Shown here in pieces: positions 1 to 8,783 of a stretch of DNA of 64,000 bases. The stretch covers positions 62,001 to 126,000 of the forward strand of contig NZ_JAQNCY010000004.1 in the NCBI RefSeq assembly GCF_028368855.1, in the 5' to 3' direction. Numbering within the stretch: position 1 is the first letter of the stretch; every line of letters starts with the position of its first letter. Source of the stretch: Leisingera sp. SS27. Its GTDB lineage: Bacteria; Pseudomonadota; Alphaproteobacteria; Rhodobacterales; Rhodobacteraceae. The position numbers were made by a program, and so were the translations under genes. The notes beneath the pieces were generated by a model. That model made no database searches. It worked only from the letters and a program-made list of their open reading frames with translations, and was not told the origin of the DNA.

Positions 1-61
1 TGTCTAACGCTGCCCAGCCAGCCCTTCAAACGCAAACCGCCACACTGCGGAGCGCCTCGGA

Positions 62-223
62 TCAGGCTGCCTGGCAATATTCGAACAGCTGATCCGGACG
101 CGGTTCCTGAGCCGCTGGCGCAGGCGTTTCCGGAGTGTAATAGGCAAATGCCTGCTCCAGCGCCTCCAGTGCGGCGCGGGCGGCCTTGGCTTGCTGCTCT
201 TCCAGGGTTTCAACGGGTTTCAT
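62..223 (-). CDS. Small acidic hypothetical protein (53 aa)
   Basis: A 53-residue protein beginning MKPVETLEEQQAKAARAALE and ending in EYCQAA. The ATG at 223 is chosen because AAGGAG lies 7-8 bases upstream; an in-frame start further upstream gives an unlikely Cys/Arg-rich leader. The N-terminal half is predicted amphipathic helix rich in Ala/Glu, followed by a Pro-rich segment and a short Phe/Tyr-containing tail. There is no signal peptide or membrane segment. I recall similar small proteins starting M(K/T)PVETLEE in Rhodobacteraceae, but no function is known to me. It lies 128 bases downstream of the ZIP transporter gene on the same strand and could share its transcript. Confidence 0.6.
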   Translation of the reverse strand: MKPVETLEEQQAKAARAALEALEQAFAYYTPETPAPAAQEPRPDQLFEYCQAA

Positions 224-351
224 CGGGCGGTCTCCTTGCTTGCGGCACCATCCTCCCTTGGTTTGTAAGTTACCCGCTGGCGCCACCCGGCGCACCGGAT
301 GTTTTTGCAGGCTTGCCATGCAGTTACTGCAATCCAACACCCCGCCCCTTC

Positions 352-1062
352 TCAACCGATCAGCAAATCCCCCGCCAGCCCCAGCGCAAATCCCGCAACC
401 GCCCCCATCGCAGGTGCGCTGCTGCGGCTGCTGTGCGCCTTGGGGGCGATATCCTGAAACAGCAGGTACAGGATACCGCCGGCGGCAAAGATCATGATCG
501 CCCCCAACACCGAATGGGCCTGTGCAAGCCAGACCAGCCCCGCCAGCGCGCAGGCTGGCCCCAAAGCGGCCAGCCCAAGGAACAGCAGCAGAACATGCCA
601 GGGCGGACTATCACCGCTCCAAACCTCGCGGAAGGCAGCAAAGCCCTCAGGCAGGTTCTGCAAGAAGATCATCAGCGCCAGCAGCTTGGCGGTAGCCGCA
701 TCTGCCACCAGCATTGCCCCCAGCGCCATCGCCTCAGGCAGGTAGTCAAGCAGCATCGCCAGCAGAAGGGCACCGCTGCCGCCGTGACGCTGCAGCACCG
801 TATCAGTGAGGTAGAAAACCAACCCTCCGGCAGCGAACAGGCTTACCGCCCAAACGGCTGGCAGCACCTCTGCCGCCTCCGGCACCAGAACCAGTGCCAC
901 AGCTGACGCCAGCGCCCCGCCGCCAAAAGCTGCGATACTGTGCAGAACCCGGTCGCGCAGCACCGGGTTGCTGATGTGCTCGCACCAGGCCAGCAGGCCG
1001 CCCAGCGGCATTGCGAGACCGGCCAGCCCAGCCAGGAGGAAGGCATAGATATGCGGTTGCAT
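352..1062 (-). CDS. ZIP-family divalent metal transporter
   Basis: This 236-residue inner-membrane protein is almost entirely hydrophobic, with about seven or eight membrane segments. Two conserved ZIP-type helices are visible: LLDYLPEAMALG near the middle and LQNLPEGFAA about 25 residues later. These match the metal-binding helices 4 and 5 of ZIP transporters (NLPEG core), although the usual leading His is replaced by Asp-Tyr or Gln-Asn. It ends with an Ala/Gly-rich helix. The expected role is uptake of zinc or another divalent cation. Length is at the short end of bacterial ZIP proteins. No metal-responsive operator was recognised upstream. Confidence 0.75.
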   Translation of the reverse strand: MQPHIYAFLLAGLAGLAMPLGGLLAWCEHISNPVLRDRVLHSIAAFGGGALASAVALVLVPEAAEVLPAVWAVSLFAAGGLVFYLTDTVLQRHGGSGALLLAMLLDYLPEAMALGAMLVADAATAKLLALMIFLQNLPEGFAAFREVWSGDSPPWHVLLLFLGLAALGPACALAGLVWLAQAHSVLGAIMIFAAGGILYLLFQDIAPKAHSSRSSAPAMGAVAGFALGLAGDLLIG

Positions 1063-1107
1063 TGCAGCAGCTTAGGGCGGCTGGCGAAGCCGCTCAACCT
1101 GTTTGGA

Positions 1108-1377
1108 TCAGCTGTTGATGCAGGAGGTTGCCTGCGCCGCCTGCGCCGCTGTCACATTTGGCCCCGGCTGCACATTGCGCAACACTGTAGCGCCAGCGCC
1201 ATGGCCTAGGAACTCGGTGCTGATCCGGACCTCTCCGGTGATCCCAGCAGCCTCAATGCAGCCGGGGATCCTAGCATCAGTCGCCGCCAGTTGGCCGCCG
1301 ATCCGGTCGTTGTCCGCTGCAGTCATGCAGCCTGCCAGCAGGGTAAGCGCGCCCGCGGCACATCCAAGAAGTCTCAT
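1108..1377 (-). CDS. Small lipoprotein, paralogue of its upstream neighbour
   Basis: An 89-residue predicted lipoprotein. The start at 1377 gives MRLLGCAAGALTLLAGC, a normal lipoprotein signal with lipobox LAGC; an upstream in-frame ATG would add eight unneeded residues. The mature part contains IPGCIEAAGITGEVRISTEF and ends in QPGPNVTAAQAAQATSCINS. The same pattern (CxxAAGI then PGPxVxxAQAAxAxxC) recurs in the next lipoprotein at 1516-1776, so the two are tandem paralogues. Two conserved Cys in the mature domain may form a disulfide in the periplasm. Function unknown. Confidence 0.65.
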   Translation of the reverse strand: MRLLGCAAGALTLLAGCMTAADNDRIGGQLAATDARIPGCIEAAGITGEVRISTEFLGHGAGATVLRNVQPGPNVTAAQAAQATSCINS

Positions 1378-1515
1378 GCCCCAAAACCCTATGCCTGTCA
1401 AAACTCACCCCCGGTTTCGCAGGAAAACCGGGGGGTTTCAATTCCGCTGCCGCGGGGTGGCGCAGCTTCGCCGACACTCCGGCACTTTGCCTTGGGATTG
1501 CGGCCCAAACGGCTA

Positions 1516-1776
1516 TCAGGTCTTCATGCAAGCATTCGCTTTCGCGGCCTGCGCTTCGCTTACACCCGGTCCCGGTTCAAACACCTGCACAACCGTTCCT
1601 CCGGAGTACTCGGTTGCAACCGAATAAGGTCCGCTGATACCCGCAGCTTTTGCACATTGCGGCCGCTTGCTGTTCAGGGCTTTCCATTCTGAATTAACAC
1701 TGCTGTTCCCTCCGGAAGACACGCAGGCCGTCAAGGAACCTGTGGCCAAAAGCAAGGCAAAAGCCTTAATCGTCAT
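1516..1776 (-). CDS. Small lipoprotein, paralogue of its downstream neighbour
   Basis: An 86-residue predicted lipoprotein starting MTIKAFALLLATGSLTAC with lipobox LTAC. The start at 1776 is supported by AGGAGA six to seven bases upstream; the ORF extends nine codons further but without a ribosome binding site. The mature domain has CAKAAGISGPYSVATEYSGG and ends PGPGVSEAQAAKANACMKT, matching the neighbour at 1108-1377 in the spacing of both Cys residues. A run of about 130 bases separates the two genes. Probably anchored in the outer membrane facing the periplasm; function unknown. Confidence 0.65.
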   Translation of the reverse strand: MTIKAFALLLATGSLTACVSSGGNSSVNSEWKALNSKRPQCAKAAGISGPYSVATEYSGGTVVQVFEPGPGVSEAQAAKANACMKT

Positions 1777-1807
1777 AATTTTTCTCCTATTTGAAATTGT
1801 CATTAAA

Positions 1808-1843
1808 TAGAAAGCACCCCGCGAGCCTTGCGGCAGCGGGGTG
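1808..1843 (-). terminator. Intrinsic terminator of the sdh operon
   Basis: CACCCCGC (1815-1822) pairs with GCGGGGTG (1836-1843), with further internal pairing in the loop. Read on the minus strand the hairpin is followed by CTTTCTATTT. It lies 25 bases past the sdhB stop codon. Confidence 0.8.
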
Positions 1844-1867
1844 TGTTGCGTTTATCCAGTATTCGGT

Positions 1868-2647
1868 TCAGACCGTGCGCTCGACCATCATCTTCTTGAT
1901 ATGCGCAATCGCCTTGGCCGGGTTCAGGCCCTTGGGGCAGGTCTTGGCGCAGTTCATGATGGTGTGGCAACGGTAGAGCTTGAACGGGTCTTCCAGCTGG
2001 TCCAGGCGCTCAGGCGTGGCCTCGTCCCGGCTGTCGATGATCCAGCGGTAGGCATGCAGCAGGGCTGCCGGGCCGAGGTAGCGGTCGCCGTTCCACCAGT
2101 AGCTCGGGCAGGAGGTCGAGCAGCTGGCGCACATCACGCACTCATACAGGCCATCGAGCTTCTTGCGGTCCTCAATGGACTGCTTCCACTCTTTCGCCGG
2201 GCGGTTGGTCTTGGTCTCCAGCCACGGCATGATCGAGGCATGCTGGGCATAGAAATGCGTGAGATCCGGGATCAGGTCCTTGACCACCGGCATATGCGGC
2301 AGCGGGTAGATCGCCACATCGCCCTTGATCTCATCCATGCCGTAGATACAGGCCAGCGTGTTGATACCGTCGATGTTCATCGCACAGGACCCGCAGATCC
2401 CCTCGCGGCAGGAGCGGCGGAAGGTCAGGGTCGGGTCGATCTCGTTCTTGATCTTGATCAGCGCGTCCAGGACCATCGGGCCGCAGCTGTCCATATCGAC
2501 AAAATAGGTGTCGACCTGCGGGTTTTTCCCGTCATCCGGGTTCCAGCGGTAGATCTTGAACTTGCGCACATTGCTGGCGCCTTCCGGCTTGGGCCAGGTC
2601 TTGCCAGTGGTGATCTTGGAGTTCTTCGGGAGGCTGAATTGAACCAT
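1868..2647 (-). CDS. sdhB: Succinate dehydrogenase iron-sulfur subunit
   Basis: The 259-residue iron-sulfur subunit of respiratory complex II carries electrons from the SdhA flavin to ubiquinone at the cytoplasmic face of the inner membrane. All three cluster motifs are visible in order: [16 protein letters not shown] with a later Cys (2Fe-2S), [12 protein letters not shown] (4Fe-4S) and [17 protein letters not shown] (3Fe-4S and last 4Fe-4S ligand). The length is standard. It is the last gene of sdhCDAB, 11 bases after sdhA, and is followed by a clear terminator. Confidence 0.97.
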   Translation of the reverse strand: MVQFSLPKNSKITTGKTWPKPEGASNVRKFKIYRWNPDDGKNPQVDTYFVDMDSCGPMVLDALIKIKNEIDPTLTFRRSCREGICGSCAMNIDGINTLACIYGMDEIKGDVAIYPLPHMPVVKDLIPDLTHFYAQHASIMPWLETKTNRPAKEWKQSIEDRKKLDGLYECVMCASCSTSCPSYWWNGDRYLGPAALLHAYRWIIDSRDEATPERLDQLEDPFKLYRCHTIMNCAKTCPKGLNPAKAIAHIKKMMVERTV

Positions 2648-2658
2648 GGTCTGTCTCC

Positions 2659-4464
2659 TTAGAACGTCCGCGCCTTGGGCGCGATTTTCTTGAGGCTGAT
2701 GCCGCCTTCGTCTTCTGTGGTCAGCGGGTCGACCACCACCGGGCGGTAGGACAGGTCAACCTTGTTGCCCTCCACGCGGGAGACAGTGTGGACACGCCAG
2801 TTCTCGTCGTCGCGGGTGGTGAAGTCCTCATGCGCGTGGGCACCGCGGCTTTCCTTGCGCGCCTCGGCGCCAACGATTGTGGCCAGCGCGTTTGGCATCA
2901 GGTTGGTCAGCTCCAGCGTCTCCATCAGGTCGGAGTTCCAGACCAGCGAGCGGTCGGTCACCTTCAGGTCATCCAGCTTGGCCGCAATCGCGGTCATCTT
3001 CTCGACGCCTTCCGCCATGGTCTTGGAGGTACGGAACACCGCCGCGTCTGCCTGCATGCATTTCTGCATCTCCAGGCGCAGATCCGCGGTCTGGATGCCG
3101 CCATTGGCGTTGCGCAGGGTGTCGAAGCGGTCGAACGCCTTGTCGACGGAGGCCTGGTTCAGCACCGGGTTCGCCGCGTCTGCATCCACCACCTTGCCCG
3201 CACGGATGGCGGAGGCACGGCCAAAGACCACGAGGTCGATCAGCGAGTTGGATCCAAGCCGGTTGGCGCCATGCACCGAGGCGCAGCCCGCCTCGCCCAC
3301 GGCCATCAGGCCCGGCACAACGGCGGTCGGATCGTCTGCAGTCGGGTTGAGCACCTCGCCCCAGTAGTTGGTCGGAATACCGCCCATGTTGTAATGCACG
3401 GTGGGCAGAACCGGGATCGGCTCCTTGGTCACGTCCACGCCGGCAAAGATCTTGGCGCTCTCTGAAATGCCCGGCAGCCGCTCCGCCAGCGCCTCGGCCG
3501 GCAGGTGGCTCAGGTTCAGGTGGATATGATCGCCCTCGGCGCCCACGCCGCGGCCTTCGCGGATCTCCATGGTCATCGAACGCGAAACATAGTCGCGCGG
3601 CGCCAGGTCCTTGTACTGGGGCGCATAGCGCTCCATGAACCGTTCGCCCTCGGAGTTGGTCAGGTAACCGCCCTCGCCCCGCGCGCCCTCGGTGATCAGG
3701 CAGCCGGAGCCATAGATGCCGGTCGGGTGGAACTGCACGAATTCCATGTCCTGCAGCGCCAGGCCCGCACGCGCCACCATGCCGCCACCGTCGCCGGTGC
3801 AGGTATGCGCCGAAGTGGCAGAGAAATAAGCGCGGCCGTACCCGCCGGTCGCCAGCACCACCATCTTGGCGTTGAAGACATGCATGGTGCCATCATCGAG
3901 CTTCCAGCAGACAACGCCCTGGCACTGCCCGTCATCGGACATGATCAGGTCGATGGCGAAATACTCGATGTAGAACTCGGCGTTGTTCTTGAGGCTCTGA
4001 CCATAGAGCGTGTGCAGGATGGCGTGGCCGGTCCGGTCCGCCGCCGCACAAGTGCGCTGCACCGCGGGGCCTTCGCCAAACTCGGTGGTGTGGCCGCCGA
4101 AGGGGCGCTGGTAGATCTTGCCTTCCTCGGTGCGCGAGAACGGAACGCCGTAATGCTCCAGCTCGTAAACCGCCTTGGGGGCCTCGCGGGCCAGATATTC
4201 CATCGCGTCGGTGTCGCCCAGCCAGTCGGAGCCCTTGACGGTGTCATACATATGCCACTGCCAGCTGTCCGGGCCCATATTGCCCAGGGACGCGGCAATA
4301 CCGCCCTGCGCCGCCACGGTGTGGGAGCGGGTCGGGAACACCTTGGTTACACAGGCGGTGCGCAGCCCCTGCTCCGCCATGCCCAGCGTCGCGCGGAGAC
4401 CGGCCCCGCCGGCGCCAACCACGACCACGTCATATTCATGTGTTTCGTATTCGTAAGCAGCCAT
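2659..4464 (-). CDS. sdhA: Succinate dehydrogenase flavoprotein subunit
   Basis: The 601-residue catalytic subunit oxidises succinate to fumarate in the TCA cycle. It shows the N-terminal dinucleotide fold GAGGAG (residues 17-22), the covalent FAD site SHTVAAQGG with His48, the substrate region [21 protein letters not shown] and the C-terminal domain ending in [11 protein letters not shown]. The length is typical of alphaproteobacterial SdhA. It is third in sdhCDAB, 19 bases downstream of sdhD, and is co-transcribed with sdhB. Confidence 0.98.
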   Translation of the reverse strand: MAAYEYETHEYDVVVVGAGGAGLRATLGMAEQGLRTACVTKVFPTRSHTVAAQGGIAASLGNMGPDSWQWHMYDTVKGSDWLGDTDAMEYLAREAPKAVYELEHYGVPFSRTEEGKIYQRPFGGHTTEFGEGPAVQRTCAAADRTGHAILHTLYGQSLKNNAEFYIEYFAIDLIMSDDGQCQGVVCWKLDDGTMHVFNAKMVVLATGGYGRAYFSATSAHTCTGDGGGMVARAGLALQDMEFVQFHPTGIYGSGCLITEGARGEGGYLTNSEGERFMERYAPQYKDLAPRDYVSRSMTMEIREGRGVGAEGDHIHLNLSHLPAEALAERLPGISESAKIFAGVDVTKEPIPVLPTVHYNMGGIPTNYWGEVLNPTADDPTAVVPGLMAVGEAGCASVHGANRLGSNSLIDLVVFGRASAIRAGKVVDADAANPVLNQASVDKAFDRFDTLRNANGGIQTADLRLEMQKCMQADAAVFRTSKTMAEGVEKMTAIAAKLDDLKVTDRSLVWNSDLMETLELTNLMPNALATIVGAEARKESRGAHAHEDFTTRDDENWRVHTVSRVEGNKVDLSYRPVVVDPLTTEDEGGISLKKIAPKARTF

Positions 4465-4483
4465 TGAAAAAGACCTCGGGGAG

Positions 4484-4855
4484 TTACAGGGCCAGGCGGA
4501 TCAGCGCATAGGCGCTGGTCGCGGCGACGGCATAGGACAGGCAGTTGACCAGGATGATCGTCAGGCGGCCTTTCAGCCCGTGGACGTAATCCTCGATCAT
4601 GGTCTGGGCGCCGGATTTAAAGTGCATCATGCCAACCCACATGGTCAGCGCCGCCACGATCGCCGGGAACGGGCGGGCGTAATAGGCGGTGATCTCTTCA
4701 TAGGTGCCGCCCAGCGCAGAGCCGAAGGTGAAGACAAACAGCGGCACCAGGATCAGGAGAGCAATTGAGCTCACCTGCATCGACCAGTGATGTTCCGTTC
4801 CGGATTTTGCAGCGCCCATGCCAACGGCGCGCTTGCGGTCAGTCAGATATCGCAT
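4484..4855 (-). CDS. sdhD: Succinate dehydrogenase membrane anchor subunit
   Basis: The 123-residue hydrophobic anchor of complex II has three membrane helices (roughly residues 28-48, 59-79 and 96-118). It begins [24 protein letters not shown], a pattern typical of alphaproteobacterial SdhD, followed by the helix containing [20 protein letters not shown]. With SdhC it holds haem b and the quinone site. It starts 18 bases after sdhC and precedes sdhA. Confidence 0.93.
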   Translation of the reverse strand: MRYLTDRKRAVGMGAAKSGTEHHWSMQVSSIALLILVPLFVFTFGSALGGTYEEITAYYARPFPAIVAALTMWVGMMHFKSGAQTMIEDYVHGLKGRLTIILVNCLSYAVAATSAYALIRLAL

Positions 4856-4873
4856 TGCATGTGCCTCCCGGGC

Positions 4874-5257
4874 TTAGACGATGATAATGGTAAGGACAGT
4901 CAGAACGGCAGAGCCGATCACCACGAACCAGCCCAGCTTCTCGGCCTGCTCCAGTTCCAGCATCATGCCGTTGTCCCAGATCAGATGCCGGATGCCCGCC
5001 AGCGTGTGATACCACAGGCCCAGCGCCGACAGCACCATCACCAGATCGCCGAACCAGCTGGTCAGCAGGCCGTTGGCAATTGCGAAGTACTCTGGCGAGG
5101 TTGCAGCGGCCAGGAACCACCAGGCGATCAGCAGCGCCGAGACGATCAGCGCGTTGCCGGTGATCCGTGTCAGGATCGAAGTCACGGAGGTCAGCTGCGG
5201 CCGGTAGACCTGCAAATGCGGCGAAAGCGGGCGGTTGCCCCGATTGACATCGGCCAT
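4874..5257 (-). CDS. sdhC: Succinate dehydrogenase cytochrome b556 subunit
   Basis: This 127-residue subunit starts MADVNRGNRPLSPHLQVYRP. The RPLSPHLQVYR element is the SdhC signature, followed by SILTRITGNAL and the haem-ligand region LWYHTLAGIRHLIWD with its conserved His. Three membrane helices are present. It is the first gene of sdhCDAB. AAAAGGAG lies just upstream of the ATG. The intergenic region before it carries the paired TGTGATCACA boxes described separately. Confidence 0.95.
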   Translation of the reverse strand: MADVNRGNRPLSPHLQVYRPQLTSVTSILTRITGNALIVSALLIAWWFLAAATSPEYFAIANGLLTSWFGDLVMVLSALGLWYHTLAGIRHLIWDNGMMLELEQAEKLGWFVVIGSAVLTVLTIIIV

Positions 5258-5373
5258 GTTGGCTCCTTTTCAGGTTGGCTGACGACGTTTTAGCCGATTT
5301 TTACGGCGTGTCACCCGAAGGAACGGTTAAAAACGGCAGGTTTCTGGCCTGTTGGCGCTAAAACGCCACGGCT

Positions 5374-5403
5374 TGTGATCACAGCAAATAATTAGTGATC
5401 ACA
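5374..5403. promoter_or_regulatory. Paired palindromic operator upstream of sdhC
   Basis: TGTGATCACA (5374-5383) and AGTGATCACA (5394-5403) are separated by the AT-rich GCAAATAATT. The centre-to-centre distance is 20 bp. The pair lies about 117 bases upstream of the sdhC start. Nearly the same pair precedes sucC at 12415-12445, which argues that it is a real regulator site. The half sites resemble CRP halves but have no 6-bp spacer, so it is not a normal CRP site. The cognate factor is unknown. Confidence 0.7.
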
Positions 5404-5451
5404 AATCTGCCGATTGAAAATTTTTTGCAGAATCAGGGCCCCTTCTGCAAA

Positions 5452-6153
5452 TCACTGCAAAGACGCAACCGCCCTCTCTGTCCCTGCAGGCAGTGCCGCG
5501 GTCTGTCTTGCCACCTCTCTGACCAGCTTCTTACGGATGCGCGACGGGTAGTCGGCAAAGCTCGCGGCAGAGACCACAAAGGCCCCCTCTCCGCGGATGA
5601 CATTTTCAAAGAAATAGGCCGTCAGGTCCGGCTCGCTCTGCTCGATGGCGATGGCATTCACAGTGACCCCTGCCGCGGCAAGCGCGCCATGCACTTCGCG
5701 CGGCTCGATCCCCTCGTTGGAGAATCCGTCACCGGAGACATCAATCACCCTTCGCTTGCAGTGCTCCACTGCCGGAAACTGCTCTAACGCCAGAAACAAA
5801 GCCTCCCCCACCGCGGTGGAGTAATTGCGCCAGGGCCGCGGCGCCTGCTCAATTGCCTGCGCCAGCGCCTCGACATCGCCAAACGTCCGGATCTCCGACC
5901 AGGGCAGCGTCACTTCCTGACGCGACTCGCCCGACCATTGCAGCAGCAGCACCTGCGCACGCGCCTTGACCAGCGCCTCAGAGACCACGCCGTCGCGCAA
6001 CCCCGCCGCCAGCCCGTCCATCTGAATCCGGTATTCCTCGGCATCAACTGAGCCGGAGACATCCACCGCCAGCACCAATGCCAGATCGCAGGCCGCTGCG
6101 CGCAGCGGCCAAAGGGAGAGCATGGAGAAAACCAGAAGCTGCAAAACCCGCAT
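5452..6153 (-). CDS. DUF1194 secreted von Willebrand factor A-like protein
   Basis: A 233-residue protein with a signal peptide (MRVLQLLVFSMLSLWPLRAAA) followed by CDLALVLAVDVSGSVDAEEY. DVSGS is the MIDAS metal-binding motif of VWA domains, with supporting Ser/Thr and Asp residues in NYSTAVGEAL and VIDVSGDGFSNEG. This arrangement is characteristic of DUF1194 proteins of Rhizobiales and Rhodobacterales. It is probably periplasmic or secreted; the ligand is unknown. The gene ends about 50 bases upstream of the sdh operator pair on the same strand, so read-through into sdh is possible. Confidence 0.8.
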   Translation of the reverse strand: MRVLQLLVFSMLSLWPLRAAACDLALVLAVDVSGSVDAEEYRIQMDGLAAGLRDGVVSEALVKARAQVLLLQWSGESRQEVTLPWSEIRTFGDVEALAQAIEQAPRPWRNYSTAVGEALFLALEQFPAVEHCKRRVIDVSGDGFSNEGIEPREVHGALAAAGVTVNAIAIEQSEPDLTAYFFENVIRGEGAFVVSAASFADYPSRIRKKLVREVARQTAALPAGTERAVASLQ

Positions 6154-6227
6154 GCGTCCAGCTTAAGCTGATTGCAGCTTTCAGGGCTATCACTTTTGCG
6201 CGGGGAGTTTACCGGCACTCAGGCCGC

Positions 6228-6259
6228 AAAATCTGCTGCGGCTTGAGTGCCGCAGCAGA
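6228..6259 (-). terminator. Intrinsic terminator after the TM2 gene pair
   Basis: TCTGCTGCGGC (6232-6242) and GCCGCAGCAGA (6249-6259) form an 11-bp perfect stem with a 6-base loop. On the minus strand it is followed by TTTTG. It starts six bases past the TM2 gene stop. Confidence 0.75.
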
Positions 6260-6265
6260 CAAGTT

Positions 6266-6505
6266 TCAGCGGCGCAGCGGCAGACCGTCCCGGTCGCCCA
6301 TGGAGCCGATAATCAGGCGGACAAAGTCAATAATTGTCCAGATCCCCAGGCCGCCAAGCGTGATCAGCATGAGGATGCCGGTGCCGATCTTGCCGAGATA
6401 GAAACGGTGCGCGCCCAGCGATCCCAGAAAGAAGCAGAGCAGCACAGCGGGAACGAACCCCTTTTCGCTAACGTCGCCGGCAACTGCATGATCCATATTT
6501 GCCAT
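6266..6505 (-). CDS. TM2 domain-containing membrane protein
   Basis: A 79-residue protein starting MANMDHAVAGDVSEKGF. It contains a TM2 domain: a first helix AVLLCFFLGSLGAHRFYLGK, the turn GTGILMLITLGGLGIW and a second helix IIDFVRLIIG. The GxHRFYLGK turn is the family hallmark. The start at 6505 is preferred over an upstream ATG that would overlap the previous gene. It follows a second TM2 gene by 13 bases and ends in a terminator. Role unknown; the family is two-helix membrane proteins of poorly defined function. Confidence 0.8.
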   Translation of the reverse strand: MANMDHAVAGDVSEKGFVPAVLLCFFLGSLGAHRFYLGKIGTGILMLITLGGLGIWTIIDFVRLIIGSMGDRDGLPLRR

Positions 6506-6518
6506 GTTGTTCTTAACC

Positions 6519-6800
6519 CTATTTAAGTTTGACCAAACGGCCCGATCCGTCGCGGGCCCTTTCCGCAATCAACAGATAAAAAACGATTATTGAGTGCACG
6601 ATATCAACGAGCAGCACCAGATAGCCCAGCAAGGGCTGGTTGCCGGCCAGAAGAACGACAAACAGAATGAACAACCCCAGGTCAATCATTCCATGCACGT
6701 AATTCCGCAAGTAGAAATGATGCACGCCAATCACACCGAACAGACCGCACAAAATGACGGCTGTCCCGTAGCTGGCCGAGGACTTTTCTTCGTCAATCAT
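6519..6800 (-). CDS. TM2-like membrane protein
   Basis: A 93-residue protein starting MIDEEKSSASYGTAVILCG. It contains a divergent TM2 domain (LFGVIGVHHFYLRNYVHG) followed by two hydrophobic helices and a basic tail, RDGSGRLVKLK. The ATG at 6800 is preferred because the longer ORF encodes a non-conserved Arg-rich leader. It lies immediately upstream of the second TM2 gene in the same two-gene transcript. The GVHHFYL motif retains the family turn but lacks the canonical GK. Function unknown. Confidence 0.7.
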   Translation of the reverse strand: MIDEEKSSASYGTAVILCGLFGVIGVHHFYLRNYVHGMIDLGLFILFVVLLAGNQPLLGYLVLLVDIVHSIIVFYLLIAERARDGSGRLVKLK

Positions 6801-6942
6801 AAAGTTTCCACCCTGAGTAGCGCAGGCAGGTTTACCGGCGCGCCCCAGGATTGCAAGACGGGAATTTCTCCGGCCCGTCTTTCTGACAGGGAGAGCGTGG
6901 GGCGTAAGCAACGGTCCCGAAAAGACCACCGCGCCAGCCCGG

Positions 6943-7974
6943 TCACTTCGGCATCAAAGCCCAGTAATCCAGATCCAGCAGCACATCGGGCAGGTATTTG
7001 CCGTCCTCGCCCTTCAGCGCAAATGGTGCGCCGCCCTTGGTCGCGACCAGCCGCAGCCGGATCGCACCGACACCAGGCGCCGCGGTATCGGCCTTGTCCA
7101 GCACCTCGGACCAGGCCCGCACTGTCAGCCCGGACAGGCAGGGGTTAGCGTGTGCGCCGCCATTCAGACCGACAATCATCTGCGCATTTGCGAGGCCATT
7201 GAACGACAATGTCCGCGCCATCGAGATCACATGGCCGCCATAGATCAGACGGGTGCCGTCAGGCCGCGCAGTATTGTCGAAATGCACCTTGGCGGTGTTC
7301 TGCCAAAGGCGGGTCGCCATCATGTGCTCGGCTTCCTCGATGGTGACGCCGTCCACATGGTCGATGGTCTCGCCCACCTCATAGTCGCCCCAGCGGTGCG
7401 GCTCGCCGGCCAGGGTGAAATCGTAATTGCTGAAATCCAGCCCCGAAGGGATCACCAGCTGATCCGCCGGGATCACCTTGTTCAGCTCGGGGATCACGGT
7501 TTCCGGCGCCGGCGCATCCAGGTCGCGTTTGCGCACCATCACCCAGCGCACATATTCCATCACGCATTCATCGCGCTGGTTCAGCCCGCGGGTGCGCACA
7601 TAGACAACGCCGGACTTGCCGTTGGAGTTCTGCTTGAGGCCTATCACCTCGGACTCCGAGCGCAGCGTGTCGCCGGGATAGACCGGCAGCAGCCAGCGCC
7701 CCTCGGCATAACCGAGGTTTGCCAGCGCATTGAGGGAGATGTCCGGCACCGTCTTGCCGAACACCACATGGAAGGCCGCCAGATCATCCAGCGGCGCTGA
7801 GGGCAGACCAGAGGCCCGGGCAAATTCATCCGAAGAATAGAGCGCATGGCGCGCCGGGTAGAGCGCGTGGTACAGCGCCCGTTCGCCGCCCGACACCGTG
7901 CGGGGCACCGCGTGGCGGATCACCTCGCCCACGGTGTAGTCTTCGAAAAACCGGCCCGGATTGGTCTTGGCCAT
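6943..7974 (-). CDS. mch: Mesaconyl-CoA hydratase (beta-methylmalyl-CoA dehydratase)
   Basis: A 343-residue double MaoC-fold hydratase. It starts MAKTNPGRFFEDYTVGEVIRH, contains the first hot-dog domain with PRTVSGGERALY and a second with EPHRWGDYEVGE, then HMMATRLWQNTAKVHFD. This matches Mch of Rhodobacter, which interconverts mesaconyl-C1-CoA and beta-methylmalyl-CoA in the ethylmalonyl-CoA pathway for C2 assimilation. It overlaps the DUF1737 gene by one base (TGATG) and ends the operon mcl2-nnrU-DUF1737-mch. The neighbouring malyl-CoA-type enzyme supports the assignment. Confidence 0.88.
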   Translation of the reverse strand: MAKTNPGRFFEDYTVGEVIRHAVPRTVSGGERALYHALYPARHALYSSDEFARASGLPSAPLDDLAAFHVVFGKTVPDISLNALANLGYAEGRWLLPVYPGDTLRSESEVIGLKQNSNGKSGVVYVRTRGLNQRDECVMEYVRWVMVRKRDLDAPAPETVIPELNKVIPADQLVIPSGLDFSNYDFTLAGEPHRWGDYEVGETIDHVDGVTIEEAEHMMATRLWQNTAKVHFDNTARPDGTRLIYGGHVISMARTLSFNGLANAQMIVGLNGGAHANPCLSGLTVRAWSEVLDKADTAAPGVGAIRLRLVATKGGAPFALKGEDGKYLPDVLLDLDYWALMPK

Positions 7975-8177
7975 CAGTGTTCTCCCAGTTTGGTCTCAGG
8001 GGTGTAGGTTCCGTCCGCTTCCTTCACCACCGCCTGGCCGCAGCGCATGATCCCCTTGACGGGATCGAAGGTCTGGGTCGGGCTGCCGTGCAGCTCCCAG
8101 CCCTTATTCAGCGCATCGGTCACCTTGTGACAGAAGGCAGAGGTGTCGTCTTCGGACAAAAATCGGTAAAGCTTCAT
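7974..8177 (-). CDS. DUF1737 small protein
   Basis: A 67-residue protein, MKLYRFLSEDDTSAFCHKVT followed by DALNKGWELHGSPTQTFD and a short strand-rich tail. The GWELHGSPT core is typical of DUF1737, a small alpha/beta domain found in many proteobacteria. It is translationally coupled to mch (stop and start share one base) and follows nnrU by 23 bases. Function unknown. Its place between two ethylmalonyl-CoA pathway genes suggests a role linked to this operon, but that is context only. Confidence 0.8.
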   Translation of the reverse strand: MKLYRFLSEDDTSAFCHKVTDALNKGWELHGSPTQTFDPVKGIMRCGQAVVKEADGTYTPETKLGEH

Positions 8178-8200
8178 GGTTTCCTATCCTGGCTTAGGGC

Positions 8201-8749
8201 CTAGCCGCCAAATGGCGCCGGGCCGACGATGCCGTGGACGTAGCCGATCACCCCCATCAGGACAATCGAAGCAGCAAGGAACATCCCGTCCTTGGCGATC
8301 GTTCCCTTCGGGCCGGGCTGCCAGTCAGGCTCCGCGCGGTTGATCACGATCTTCTCGGCGATGGACCAGGCCCACAGGCCGCCGAACAGCACGAACGACG
8401 CCGGATCCCAATTGACCAGCAGATGCGCCAGCGCCCACAGACCAAACCCCGTCAGCATCGGGTGCCGCATCTTGTAGAACAGCGCGCCCTTGTGCGGGCC
8501 GGGGCTCATGAAATAGATCGCAACCAGCACCAGCAGATTGTTGATGTGCTTCAAATAAGGCGGAACCAGCGCCAGATCGAAGCTTTCGGCAGAGCGGTAG
8601 CCGATCACCATCAGCGCAACGCCCGCCACCAGCACCAGCGCCACCACGCCGCGCCCGCCATTGCCCATGGAGGCACGCATCTCCGGCGCCAGCCGTTTGA
8701 ACAGATGGCCGCCCCACCACAGCAGAAGTCCCAGGATCAACAGTGCCAT
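8201..8749 (-). CDS. NnrU family membrane protein
   Basis: A 182-residue inner-membrane protein with about five helices. The motif MRHPMLTGFGLWALAHLLVNWD is the NnrU/isoprenylcysteine-methyltransferase-like signature, and the N-terminus has GGHLFKRLAPEMR. NnrU was named for linkage to nitric oxide reduction genes, but its homologues are widespread and their activity unclear. Here it lies between mcl2 (34-base gap) and DUF1737 in a probable ethylmalonyl-CoA pathway operon, with no denitrification genes nearby. Confidence 0.82.
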   Translation of the reverse strand: MALLILGLLLWWGGHLFKRLAPEMRASMGNGGRGVVALVLVAGVALMVIGYRSAESFDLALVPPYLKHINNLLVLVAIYFMSPGPHKGALFYKMRHPMLTGFGLWALAHLLVNWDPASFVLFGGLWAWSIAEKIVINRAEPDWQPGPKGTIAKDGMFLAASIVLMGVIGYVHGIVGPAPFGG

Positions 8750-8783
8750 TTCAGCCTCTCTTTGATGTTAAGCTGATTAACAC

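Noticed and set aside
1-61. Possible end of a gene at the left edge
   Set aside because: The 61 bases give no recognisable protein end on either strand, so nothing was called.
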